Shown in pieces: positions 1-10,719 of a DNA stretch of 64,000 nt; within the stretch, counting starts at the first letter, position 1, and each line of letters starts with the position of its first letter. The notes under the pieces are model-generated. The model saw nothing but the letters and a program-made list of their open reading frames with translations. It was not told the DNA's origin and searched no databases. The translations under genes and the position numbers were made by a program. Origin of the DNA: Dicyema japonicum (lineage: Eukaryota; Dicyemida; Rhombozoa; Dicyemidae); the NCBI GenBank assembly GCA_011109175.1, contig RDEW01000081.1, positions 31,430-95,429 on the forward strand, read 5' to 3'.

Positions 1-1000
1 CTTTGAATTTTAGTAATTTTTGATGAATCTGTCGATTGGCGTGACCTTCAAAGATAATTTCAAAAACTTTAACTTTAATCATTTCTAAGCATATATACAA
101 GTTCCAGACATGGTGACAACGGGAGACTGCCCACGTAGGTAAAAATCAAAACTTATTTTTTAAGTTATACAGATTTATTTGCAAATATCCAGAGAGATGT
201 AATCTTAGCTGCATCCTTTTTTCCTAATTTTATAGGGAAATTAAATATTTGCTTATAAATTTAGATATTTGTAGAATTTCAATCCAAATTGTAAGTAATC
301 ACTGTCATTATCTTGGAATTAGAGTTTGTCGTCAACTTACTTTTATTCCCCATCTACACATCAGAGTCAGTGATTATGTCTCTGTTAGCATTCAATTGAA
401 TGTCATCACGACTAGCACATGCCATTTTAACAAGCTGGTCGGAAGCAGAGGTAAACTCTTCATCAGGAGACCTTCCTCCCGTTCTTGTGTTCAACTAGCA
501 TGCTGAAGACATTTTCCAAATAAATTCTTTGCTACAGGTATGCTGAACAAAGTTAGAAAGAACGGATAGACAACAGTTGGTCAAATGACGCTTTTGTTAA
601 CCAGAAAGTAAGGAAATATAAAGGATGGTCGTACAAAAGATGTGACTGCAAAAACTATTGCTATAAAAATACAAACTTTGAAGAAAACCAACGAGCATAC
701 TGCAACTGCACAGCAAAAAAAGTAAGAGTGAAAGCTACAGGAATTAGCGGAAAGAGAGCAAAAAATCAATATAAAATTAAAATTCCGTGATATCAAGTTT
801 CCAAAATTATGTGGATTGGAATCTCCTAAAAACGCCAGAATAATGAGAGAAGGCCTATGTTTCTTGTTTTAATTTAAGGAGAGAGATAAAACTTCCTCTA
901 TCGGAGAAGTTAACTTATCTGTTCTTTTCGTAAATATATAAGGTAATCGAAATCCAAATGTGGCACTCGGAGATTGTTCTGAAGAATGCACCAAATGGGT
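1..1000. other. AT-rich DNA, no gene recognised
   Basis: I see no convincing coding region. The open frames of 70-85 codons lack recognisable motifs. The stretch lies downstream (3') of the minus-strand family A retrotransposon that starts near 1025. Confidence 0.5.
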
Positions 1001-1024
1001 GGAGGCTTATGTGAAAGAACTTAA

Positions 1025-2120
1025 CTACGTCACTGAGTTACTAAACGACTGGTGAAGCTGGGAAATCCGTCCTGCTAAGAAGTCCTTTATCCATGTGAAG
1101 AGTTTCTTTTGGATGTCAGCAGCCGCATGCCTTGATAGGAGGGCATCATGCCACACGCTATCGAATGCTTTGGACTGCTCCAAACACACCAGGTTGACTT
1201 GCCTCTTGAATTCCAGGCCTCTCAGTACGATCGAATACATGTGGTGGATACAATCCGTGCAAAATTTCTCAGATCTGAGCCACATTGTTCCGCGAGAAGG
1301 AAACAACTCTTTTCCATGTGCTCGTTTAGTCTTTTGAAGATAATTCTCTCAGCAATCTTGGAGATAGAGCAATTTAGGCTGATCGGCCTATAGTTAAAAG
1401 GGTCCCTCCCCGACTTTCTTGGTTTAAGTATCATACTGACAATAAAGGATTTCCAGCGTCTTGTGACATATTTATGATCAATGCTTGCGTTGAATAAGTT
1501 CCTTAGTAAGAGCAGCAAATCCTCTAAACCTTCCTTGAACATTCTCATGCTAACGCTTATGTCTAGGAGCGTGAGCTTTGCATTCTCTAATAGCAACTAC
1601 GACGTCTTCTGTCGTCATCCTTATATTGGTATCTTTGAGATCATCCAGAGAATAGGTAATAAGTTTTTGTGAAGCTACCAACTCTTCCTTCGGAATCAGC
1701 TTCATTGGGTTGACTCTTTGGATACGGTCTAGTGCTTCTTAAAGATATCTGGGGCATCTTCTGTAGAATATGACCCACCTTCTGGCTTGTTCAAAAAGAT
1801 TTTCATTTTTTCCCTCTTCTGGCCAGTTATTCTTTGTAAATCTTCCAGTACGAGGAGTCTTTGGTTTTTAGTTTGCTTGCCTCGACCTTCTAATATCGTT
1901 CTAGAGCCAGTCTTGTTCCCTCTTCAATGGCTTTTTTGATTATCTTTAGTTGATCGGTCAATGTAATCCGGTCGATCCAGTCAACACATCTTCTGGGTTT
2001 GGTCTTAGTCGGTTTCTCTCTTCGGGAATAAGGTCCGTCCTTCCAGTTTTTGAGGTTCCTAGATATGTATCTTCTGTAGTGATTTCAATTTATCGTTGAA
2101 ATGTCATATCCTGTGAACAC
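1025..2120 (-). pseudogene. Family A non-LTR retrotransposon, reverse transcriptase part of ORF2 (broken)
   Basis: Minus-strand translation gives reverse-transcriptase blocks in two frames: NYRPISLNCSISKIAERI (about 1380-1420), and VNLVCLEQSKAFDSVWHDAL followed by WIKDFLAGRISQ (1025-1306). These are typical Jockey/I-superfamily palm motifs; KAFDSVWH carries the first catalytic aspartate. The linker at 1600-2120 can be followed only through frameshifts. The YADD block is missing because the copy ends near 1025, so this copy cannot be active. It matches the plus-strand copies at 13.5-18.9 kb closely. Known: such RTs prime reverse transcription on nicked chromosomal DNA. Confidence 0.85.
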
Positions 2121-2798
2121 TCACTCAGTAGTGTCCGGAGCCAGGTTCAGTGTCATCACTTGCGGAATGTGGTCGCTCCCGATGTCCCACATGGTCTTCT
2201 GTCTCTCCACATAAGTGTAGAGCGGTGGTGAAACAAGGAACACGCCAAGCATAACTCCACCATGGTGAGAGAAGTGATTTGGCTCCTCCGACGTCATGAT
2301 TTCAAAGCCAGTTTTATCACCCAATTTTCCTAGTCTGAGTTCATCCCCGTTAGTTCTGAGACACCCATATTTAACGTTCTTGGCGTTTAGATCTTCTACC
2401 AGGACAGACATATCGTTTCTCACAAAAAATTCTTCAATTTCTGTAGAACACTTTCTGAGGTCTTTCGAATACATGCCTCCAACGTGTATCCATGAGCCAC
2501 AGCAGCGCACCTCAACGGAAACAAATTCACATTGTGTATTCATAATAACTTTTGGCTCACGTATCTGTAGGTCATTACTGTAGAATATTGTGGTTCCAGC
2601 ACCAACATCAGAATCTTCTACCCACGGTATTTTTATAGAATTAAATCTTTGTAGCATTGTAGTGTTGGTCTTTTTCACCTTGGTTTTGTTTACCACTTGG
2701 ATGTCAATCCTGGTGGTTGACAGAAGTAATGCTAAGTCATGACGTCTCTTCCTCAGGAATCGGGCATTCACCAGCACTATCTTGATGTCTCTTCTCAA
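2121..2798 (-). pseudogene. Family A non-LTR retrotransposon, EEP endonuclease domain of ORF2
   Basis: A 225-codon open frame starts MRRDIKIVLVNARFLRKRRHD. It contains the endonuclease/exonuclease/phosphatase (EEP) landmarks: a VVNKTKV site (normally NETK, so the catalytic Glu is replaced by Lys), VEDLNAKN (GDLNAKN in relatives, Gly to Glu) and the SDHIP box near the end. Family knowledge: this domain nicks target DNA for target-primed reverse transcription. Two catalytic-motif substitutions suggest the domain is dead although its frame is open. It continues downstream into the RT region at 1025-2120. The matching part of ORF1 lies at 3924-4673, separated by a hAT insertion. Confidence 0.85.
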
Positions 2799-2874
2799 TT
2801 CGCTTTTAGGTAGCCCGGGTTCAGCTCTACCATTCTTTGTAAATCCACCCCGAGTATACCGCTTAGTTCTTTTA

Positions 2875-2882
2875 GTCTTGAT
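2875..2882. repeat. hAT target-site duplication (left)
   Basis: GTCTTGAT stands immediately before the element and again immediately after it (3769-3776). Eight bases is the standard duplication length for hAT transposons. The empty site is readable in the plus-strand relative near 14500, where the retrotransposon is uninterrupted. Confidence 0.85.
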
Positions 2883-3768
2883 CAGAGCTTTTCAAAAAAT
2901 AATTCTCGCGGCACACTAATCGTAAAAAAAATAATCCACGGCACACATTAAAAAATAAAAAATTAAATTTTTAAGATGTGTAAAAAAACTAAGTACAAAA
3001 ATTGGTAATTTAATGCCCAAATTTTTATTAATAGAAAAATGAAATCTTAATTATAATTGTTTTTGCATATATTCTCCGACAAAGATATCTTCATTATTTT
3101 TTGTTCATATTTATGACTAAACATAATCCGAGCAATAATACGACAAGCAGGGATTATCAAGTTTTCGCCAATAGTGTGAGGTTTTAGTTGTTTTGTTATC
3201 AATCCTGATATCAGGTATGAACATTTCAATGATTCCTTTGTGTTTACTAAAGTTTCACTGAACATCATTTGACTAGATCTACGATTCATAGTAAAAACTA
3301 AATAATAGTTGTGTTGTTTTTTCAAATGGATAAAATAATCCACAGATTTTTCGGAATAGTCCGGATGCTTGGAAGTAAAATGTCTCTTTAGTTTGCTAAA
3401 AACCATAGCATCATTTGCAAAGACTCTCATGCAAATTAGACATTGAGGTAGTTTATTTTTATCTTTGCATATAAATCCAAATGACAAAAAAGAATCTTTA
3501 TAAAAACGACGAACTGATCCATAAGCACGTTGATGCGGACGTTATTAAAAAATTAATAAATAATAGTTAACCAATGTAAATGTCATTAATATATAATAAA
3601 AAAATGATTATTTTAATTTTAGTAATTATTTTAATTTGTTTATCTTTTTAAATTAATTAGGTCAAAAATGCATATAAATTTATTCAAATTTTTATTTGGC
3701 AGGCGGCACACTAGAAATTGTCTCGCGGCACACTTAGTGTGCCACGGCACACCGTTTGACAACCTCTG
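2883..3768 (-). mobile_element. hAT-superfamily DNA transposon, internally deleted, 886 bp
   Basis: The ends are imperfect terminal inverted repeats: CAGAGCTTTTCAAA on the left and, read inward from the right, CAGAGGTTGTCAAACGG, agreeing at 12 of the first 14 bases. Subterminal GGCACAC repeats occur at both ends. Perfect 8-bp duplications flank it. It carries only the N-terminal part of a ZBED-type transposase (3047-3487) and lacks the DDE catalytic and dimerisation regions, so it is non-autonomous. It sits between ORF1 and ORF2 of the family A retrotransposon and is therefore younger than that element. Confidence 0.88.
3047..3487 (-). pseudogene. hAT transposase N-terminus with BED zinc finger (ZBED5/SCAND3-like)
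   Basis: The 146-codon frame shows a BED finger: PQCLICMRVFAN (Cys-x2-Cys) and, after a spacer, LKRHFTSKH (His-x4-His). This is followed by the segment KPHTIGENLIIPACRIIARI, characteristic of hAT transposases of the ZBED5/SCAND3 type, which begin KPHTI.E.L..PA. The frame ends shortly after this block, before the first catalytic aspartate. Known: the BED finger binds the transposon ends. The product, if made, could bind DNA but not cut it. Confidence 0.8.
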
Positions 3769-3776
3769 GTCTTGAT
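3769..3776. repeat. hAT target-site duplication (right)
   Basis: Second copy of GTCTTGAT, directly abutting the right terminal inverted repeat. Confidence 0.85.
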
Positions 3777-3923
3777 ATTATTTCCTCCAGTTCTTTTGCA
3801 ATTTTCCTTGGTATATTTTTTTGGGTAGCCAAGCCGATTCTCGTGAATGAGGATCTGGTCCATTTTTGTTAATCCTTGGGCCAATTATTCTTTTTTGGGC
3901 CACTTTGTTGGTTAAAGCAGAGG

Positions 3924-4673
3924 TTATTCATCTGTTTCGGTTCCATATTGTTGGTTCGGAGACTTAAGTTTCGCCTGGCCTCCACTAGAACAGGGCATCC
4001 TCAATAGTTTAACGCACTTGGGTTCGAGACCCGGGTTCGCACTGCACTTGGAGGTGTCATGCTCTCCCGCATAACGGAAGCATTTCTTCCTTCCTGTGCA
4101 CTGGTATGCAAGGTGACCGACATGCTGACAGTTGTAGCAGATCGGCGGTCTTCTTCTCATCCACTCACAGGAGATCTTGTTCGTTCCAATGTAGAAGCCA
4201 CAACGTATTAGCGATGCGGCCTCCGATTTATTATTAATTAAGGCTTTCGCCATTGGCATGGCCTGCGATCCTCTGGACATTTGGGTAACTTTTGTAGTTG
4301 ATGGAACCATCTCCTGGAGGTAGTCAGAGAGGTCGTCCTCCTTCACCCAGAAGGGCAGGTTCCTGATACAATCTCTGACGGTTTGTTGAAATTGTTCTGA
4401 ATCGGTGGTTGTCCGGACCAAAGGAGAAGTCTCATTCACGGTCTCCATAAAGGCGGTCATGTGGGGGTTGTCTCGGAAATCTATTCGGAAGAAAGCTCAT
4501 CTGTGGCTTATCTTCATACATCCGTACTGGTCATAGAGGTATAGAATGTTCGCGATCCTTATCGCACTGGTAGAGGAATCGACTGTGATCAATAGAGACG
4601 AGTTGTCTGTGGAATTAGCCTTCATGGGTTCGTTTGCTTGTTTGGCCAATTCTGTTGAGTCGAGTTTCATAGG
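3924..4673 (-). pseudogene. Family A retrotransposon ORF1 (gag-like, zinc knuckles)
   Basis: Translation from an ATG near 4673 (MKLDSTELAKQANEP...) meets one in-frame stop at about 4500 and then runs as a 178-codon frame to 3924. Zinc knuckles are visible: CYNCQHVGHLAYQC (CCHC), then CFRYAGEHDTSKC, whose second Cys is replaced by Tyr. The third knuckle present in the plus-strand copy is missing or scrambled. ORF1 proteins of Jockey/I elements bind RNA and form the ribonucleoprotein. A 5' segment of the same ORF reappears at 27280-27482 in the duplicated block. Confidence 0.82.
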
Positions 4674-5218
4674 TTCACCTCAAATCTCAAATAGCTCATT
4701 CTCGGACTGAATCGACTCTGTAGTTCCTTTTAACAAGAATTTAAAAATCGTATCTCAACCTTAACAAAATTCATCTTGAAAGATTCCAATACAAACCAGG
4801 GATCACTAGCAAGCTTTTCTGATAAGGATTTTGGCTTATTTCCTAAGCAAATTAGAAAAAAGCACGTAATGAGGTTAGTTTTGAGTCGACTTATAGGGTT
4901 TCCCGACCATTAACACCACTTTCCAGATCAATAGCGTAGCTTTCCGATCCATTACCGTCATTTTCCCCATTAATAGTGTAACTTTCAAGTCAATAAGGGT
5001 AAAACTCATTTAAGGTCGGATTTTCAGTATCCTAAAGACCAAGAAGAGCTATTTCAGGATCTTCTACTTATATTACTGTAATTTAAATAAAAGTTTGTTT
5101 TTACTTAAAAAAATTTTTTACCCTTAAAAAATTTAGTCGGGAAACCCAATATCTGCTGAAAGTTATGCTATACACTAGAAAGTGGCAAATAGAATATTTA
5201 AACAAATTAGGCTACAGG

Positions 5219-5317
5219 AATCGCAAAACTTAAATTAATCAAGAATTAGTTTGATTGTTAACTAAAATAATCGTAAAACTTAAATTAATCAAGAATTTAT
5301 TTGATTGTTGATTAACC
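5219..5317. repeat. Two-unit tandem repeat, about 50 bp per unit
   Basis: A unit containing AAAACTTAAATTAATCAAG and TTTGATTGTT is repeated twice with few changes. Each unit holds short inverted sequences (TTAATCAA and TTGATTGTTAA). Also present in copy 2 at about 29159-29258. The remaining DNA from 4690 to 5480 holds no gene that I recognise. Confidence 0.7.
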
Positions 5318-5821
5318 AGCCTAAAAAAAGAAAAATTACAAAAGTCAATTATAAAGATAGAGCATTAAATGAATAAATCAATTAGTCGGAAACTTTTGAT
5401 CGATTCACTACCATCTTCCTATTCATTCTTTTATAATAAGGAGTATTCAGATCGACCCTCAGAAAATAAAATTTGAAATCATCTTTAGTAAAATTAAAGG
5501 CAAAAAATTTTTACTAATGTTCGGGTTGCTCCGATACTTCAATAGTATTTTCCCTTAAACGGACTAACACATACAAAAAAATAAAAGGATGAGTGAGGGG
5601 TTTGATTGTATAAAAACACAGCTTTTCGAATATGCTTTATCGGAAACTATCATTTTTGATAAACTTTCTGTGATCGTCTGATTGAAACAATCTTCTGACT
5701 TTGATTGTTGAGTCTTCCATGGAATTGAATAATTCTGAAATCTTCACACAATTTCTGATATGACCGTTCTTATTTTCTATTCCGTTGTCGCATTAGAGAC
5801 TTTGACATATGACATCTATTT

Positions 5822-6650
5822 TCACGGAAAAACGAATTTTTTTAATTTTTGTCTAAAACATGGTGACGTTGTATTGAGCAAAAATAGGAAACCTTTACAT
5901 CGGTCGTTTCTTAGATTTCCCAGAAAATCATTCGTGAAGTTAATTGTCCTCGTACAAGCCGTTACTACCCTATCACATGGATTGAAAAGATTAAGGTGTC
6001 GAAGGTAACTCGAAGATCTTTTGGGTTTTTTACGGAGAAGTTTTCTCATCTAGCTTGACGTCAATTAATAATTTCTCTTGTCTTCTGTATGACGTAAAAA
6101 GGATCAAACTGACTTCTCTGGGCTAGCTCTCAATTGATTTCAATAAAACAACAAAATCAGATTGTTCAGACTGTCCTGTAATCTTCGCGTCAATAATACT
6201 CACATCCAACGACTATATAACCCGCGTAAGATAGTAATATGCCGTTGTCATCTTGTGGAATTGCTAGGTCATTCGTAATAAGATTGAATAAGAGGGGAGA
6301 TTATGGGGAACCTTTAGTAACGCAATTTAGTGAAAGTCTCAATGCAGACATCGATTACCCTGGTGTACTCAGGAAATTCACCAACTATAACTTCAGGAAA
6401 AAATTGTGGGATGATCTCACACCAATCAAAGTAAATACCTTCTGGATTTGAATTGACAATCGACTTTATTTCCAATTCTCTTGTTTAGACCGAATCTTAT
6501 AAATTCCTTTAATGTATTTAGGTTCATCGCTTATCTTTGAAACAATGCTAAAACCTGGCATCTGGGAAAGAAGTGCAGATGAGTGTCATAACCAGCCTTT
6601 ATAGGATTCTTGACTGGACAAACTCTAACACAATGCTTCATGAATTTGTT
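5822..6650 (-). pseudogene. Decayed reverse-transcriptase remnant
   Basis: Minus-strand frames, read with several frameshifts, give a string like SPLLFNLITNDL, then ILLSYAGYIVVG (position of the RT YADD box, catalytic Asp lost), then a basic 75-codon tail at 5822-6049. This order resembles the palm-to-thumb region of non-LTR RTs. The duplicated copy at 29756-30580 reads PLLFNLIGNDLPIP and is slightly better preserved. Alternative: chance similarity in old repeat DNA. No element ends are visible. Confidence 0.35.
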
Positions 6651-6699
6651 CAAATCCATCTGGTAATCAAGGTCTCCCAGTATTCTTACTGTCAGCGTT

Positions 6700-8182
6700 T
6701 ATAATGTTCCGTAATTTCTTTCACATCTTGTAAAGTTATCTAATTGTTCATGGCAGTGGATATGCGACTCAGTTTCTTTCCTTGTAAACGTTTTTCACTT
6801 TCGGAGATCTAGTATTAATGTTAATTTGTATCTACTATAGGGACTACCATATATGGGTTTTGGAATCTACATGTGCAGTAACTAAGTACTGGTCTTTATT
6901 CACGAATTGAAATCCTCTATAGCTACTACCACATCATTATTTTTAAGTTTCGTCTCCAGAATTGATCCTTAATGTATCACTTAAAGTTAAGTTATTATTA
7001 TACAATCTTTTAACAGTTTACGGATAACTAACTTCATAACTATTCAAATAAATGTGTTTTATTTCCTTTTAAAATTTGTAATGATAATTAAAAAATCACT
7101 ATTATTTTTCATAATGCTTCATTTAAAAAAATAAAGTTATTAAAATGTCGCGTAGTCAATTGGTCACATGTTTACCAGCGGTCTGTTTTATATTCCTAAA
7201 AGATCCAGTTTGACTACGCAGTCATTTTTTCTTACTTTACAATTTTGTTAATAATTTACCTTTTAAATGCAAAAATTTAATTTTTTTAGTTTTCGTCTTC
7301 AGAATTGATCCTCAATGTATCACTTTAAGTCAAAGCCGAGGATCCGAAAAGAAGGAAGTATAGAAGCATCTCTGAATAATTAATGTGAACATTGATCTAT
7401 AGATCTAGAAAAATGTTATAAGATAAAAGAATATTCGAAATTTTATTTATAAAATAAATTAAAAATTAGATGAGATAAATAAATATTAGAAATTTCATTA
7501 CAGTGGCTTTGATGGAGGTTCGTTCCTTTATTGAGGTTCGTTCCTTAAAACTTCTGTAGAGTTTTTGTATATGTGGGTTGGAAGTCGCCAGTTTCAAAAT
7601 TAGTTCCACGTGTGGTGTATCTAAATGATCAGATCTTAGCACTTCTTAAAAAAATAGTCAAATGTCGGGAATTTTATTTAATATTCCAGGAAATACCGGA
7701 AAGATGTTAAGAGTTAATTGACGGCTAATTAAGGTAAATCCACTTCTCACGATCCTTTTTAATCATCAAGTCTATCCATATCCGTAGTTGTGGGAACCCC
7801 TCAAATCGAAAGGTGAAGAGAGTGATTTTTTGGTGTTTTTTAGACTAATGGATCACGTGACGGCTCTTAGGATTCAAAGTAGGCACATAGCAGTGAGTGG
7901 TCCTGAATCGTACCCACAGCTAACTCTAGATTGTATTACATGATCTATATTAACAGATGGAAATAAGGTCGCGAATTGTTTAGAGAAGGGAGAATTTCTG
8001 GAGTGTTGAAACAGAGAAACGGGATAAAGGCAACTCCGAGTATTATTGGTGTTTGATCACATAAAAAACTGATTGAGTTGGGGTAAGATAAGAATTTTTT
8101 CAAATTTTAAGGTTAAAAATGTTTGCCCAAATCATATTAAACAAATATAATACAAACCAACAGAATCACAAATCAAAGAAAA
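6700..8182. other. Non-coding DNA downstream of alpha-actinin
   Basis: No gene is visible. A segment of about 50 bp containing CAGAATTGATCCT and AATGTATCACTT occurs twice (about 6930-6985 and 7285-7335), an internal repeat spaced by roughly 350 bp. I looked for EF-hand loops on the minus strand, to complete the alpha-actinin gene, and found none. Confidence 0.5.
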
Positions 8183-10496
8183 TTAAACTAAGTCCCTTCG
8201 TTGTTCCTCAGTCACTGCTTCTTTTTTCTCACTAGCCTTGACATTGCTCTCCACTTGACAGTGCAGCTTCTCCATCCTATTCCTCAGTCCATTAAAATCA
8301 ATCCTCATTCTCTGGATGTCATACCCCTTATCATTTTCACTGGTAAACTAAAAGTGACACGACCCATACTTCGGTGAAATTCTCGGATTCCACAAATTTG
8401 CCCTCAAATCCGTTTATTTTACTAACGAACTCCCTCACAGACACCGATTGCTCATCAAAGTTCTTCATTTCCAAAATTAATTTTGCACACTTTGAGCTTT
8501 CTTCCAACCACGAGTCAATTTTAATACACAAATCGTGGAAACTCTCAGCAGCGACACAAGTCTACAATAATAATAAGTTAAATAACCTTCTCCTGTTCAT
8601 TCAAATCCCGCAAAAGCTTAGCCCTTTTATCATGACAAACCTCAATCATCATTTCTTTAGTCTCCTCTAACTGTTGAAGACTCGAACATGTGTAAACATT
8701 CTCTTCCACGTAAGGAAGTTCATTCTTTTTACAGATGCATTGAATCCGCTTGACAATACCCCTGATATTCTTAAGTTTTATATCTGCTTTCTCCACATTC
8801 TTTTCAAACGAGTCCAGATAGTCCAACCACTTATTAATAATATTGACTGATGACACCAACAGATCATCCCGCATGTCTTCGATCCAAAAGTCCATCCATT
8901 TCTTTAAAATCTCCAAATATATATTCATCATACAGTCACATCCACTGCATAGTCAAACAACAGTGTATCAATTTGCTCCAAAACTAGCATTCGATGTTTA
9001 ATCTGCTTATACAATTTGGTGTTAAAATCCACAAACTCACTAAAAATGTTCTTAATCTCTTCAAGACGATTATCAACGAGACATATCAACGAATATCCAT
9101 TATCACGCAAGTCTTTAGCATAATCATCAAAACTCCTAATTATTGGGTCATCCATTGCGTTCATAACAATCCTAATTTCGTTAATCGTAGCCTTGATCAC
9201 TCAATATGAGTACCTTCAAGTTAGACAATCCACGTGAGTTTATTTTTATCTTCATATTCGCCATCCACGCTTCATAACTGTCACATTTGCGATGGAAATT
9301 CATAGCCAGACTTTCAATCAACTTAAGTCTACAACTTATCAAACACGTGACCTGGTACTTTCGGAATTTATCCATTCCTTGTAACTTTGAGACAAATCCA
9401 CCAAACTAGACCAGTCCTCGATAATATTATTTAGTTGTTCCTCTTCAAACTCACTCCTAGCTCTCAAAATGTTGGAGATGTTCTCCAATTCAACTTTCTG
9501 AGAATACTTTGATGGCATCTCTTGCATGGAAAACCATCGGTATTTCTCTAGCTGTTCCCTCACCTCATCAGAACTCCCAAATTCTGGTCGATTGGACAGC
9601 CAGTCTTTCTTGACATTGATCCACGAGATCATCTCGGGGATATCCTCAAGCAGTGGCAAGGAAATCTCACTCTCGCTTACTCCTCGTAGCAAAGAGTATG
9701 CATTCTGTTCTGTCTTGATTGTCTACCAGTAACACAACTCTACACTAATTCATCATGTATAAATTTTTGATAAAGCGAAGAGACATATGTCATAACAGAA
9801 CGCTCATCTGCACGCCAAGCCATATCTAAGATGATAAACCTAGTTACCCTCGGGGTCAAGCATACAGGGTATATCGAGATGCTCCTCTGCTACTTGGAAT
9901 GCTCGCTTTAGGTTCTCTTCCGATGTTTCAGGCTTGGGTAAATACGATTAATGCCTGAAATCCGTCAAATTCTATTAGATCTGGTCTGTGTCTATGGATT
10001 ATTGCCGCAAAGGCTAGTCCGTCCTTAAAACTAGTATGGAAGTTATTGACGTTCACTCCTTCATACCCATCAGTCTTTCGTTGACACCACAAAAGCAGCC
10101 CTTCCATGGCAAATTTATCTGTTGATTTAAAAATCCAGCCCTACTTTCCATCGTGATGTCCTGTATTGCGAACCGTAAAATTATAGCCCAGATCACCATC
10201 AGTATAACTTTGACATTTCCGTCGAGTATGTCTGAAAAAAATCAGTACATCAGTACCTTCTGCTACAACTGAAAGAGTTTCACTCCCTTGTTGATCATGA
10301 ATTTAAGAGCCTGATTGAGGTTCATTATTTGATGAAGCCTGAGGAATTTGGTTTCAACCAGAGGAATTTTCTCGTTGGAAATTACTTCAAGCAGACGAAT
10401 TAGTACAAATCCATTGGAGAAATCAGTATCAAAGTTAACTATTTGGCAGTTGATTTTCCGGAGGTGGGAATTACACCAAGCTGTAAACACCTTCAT
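8183..10496 (-). CDS. ACTN: Alpha-actinin-like actin crosslinker, 11 exons with 22-26 nt introns, lacks EF-hands
   Basis: Exons (minus strand): 10496-10257, 10231-10145, 10118-9955, 9932-9848, 9825-9746, 9722-9352, 9328-9214, 9191-8934, 8910-8587, 8561-8370, 8347-8183. Introns are 22-26 nt. Spliced length is about 693 aa. CH1 (aa 2-109) begins [20 protein letters not shown]2 (about 112-215) has LLLWCQRKT and [17 protein letters not shown]. Four spectrin-type repeats follow, with YEAW and DSWLEE landmarks aligning without gaps to alpha-actinin. Known role: antiparallel dimer that bundles F-actin. The stop at 8183-8185 falls where the calmodulin-like EF-hand domain should begin; both genomic copies share it. 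A one-base deletion at about 10272, seen against copy 2, breaks the end of exon 1, so the gene is damaged or the base is an assembly error. The start at 10496 is provisional because no upstream exon could be proven. Confidence 0.88.
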
Positions 10497-10719
10497 TTAT
10501 AATTTAATTTTACTTTTTTTTGTTGTTTCTAGCTTGAATGATATAGAATATGATCGCACATCTTCACAAACTTAAGTTAGTTACGTAAAATTTTATTAAA
10601 AATGTTGGTTAGCCAATTTATAAATATTTTTTACTTAAAATTTAGAACTTATTTTTTATCTAAAAATTTATGATTTTCTACCTATAAATGATTTTAAATT
10701 TATTGGCCACGTGGTGCAA

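Noticed and set aside
5760-6008. 82-codon plus-strand ORF
   Set aside because: No motifs. It lies antisense to the RT-like remnant and is broken or shifted in the duplicated copy.
8337-10496. Separate small spectrin-repeat and calponin-homology genes
   Set aside because: Mini-introns join all the pieces into one alpha-actinin, with matched spacing at every junction.
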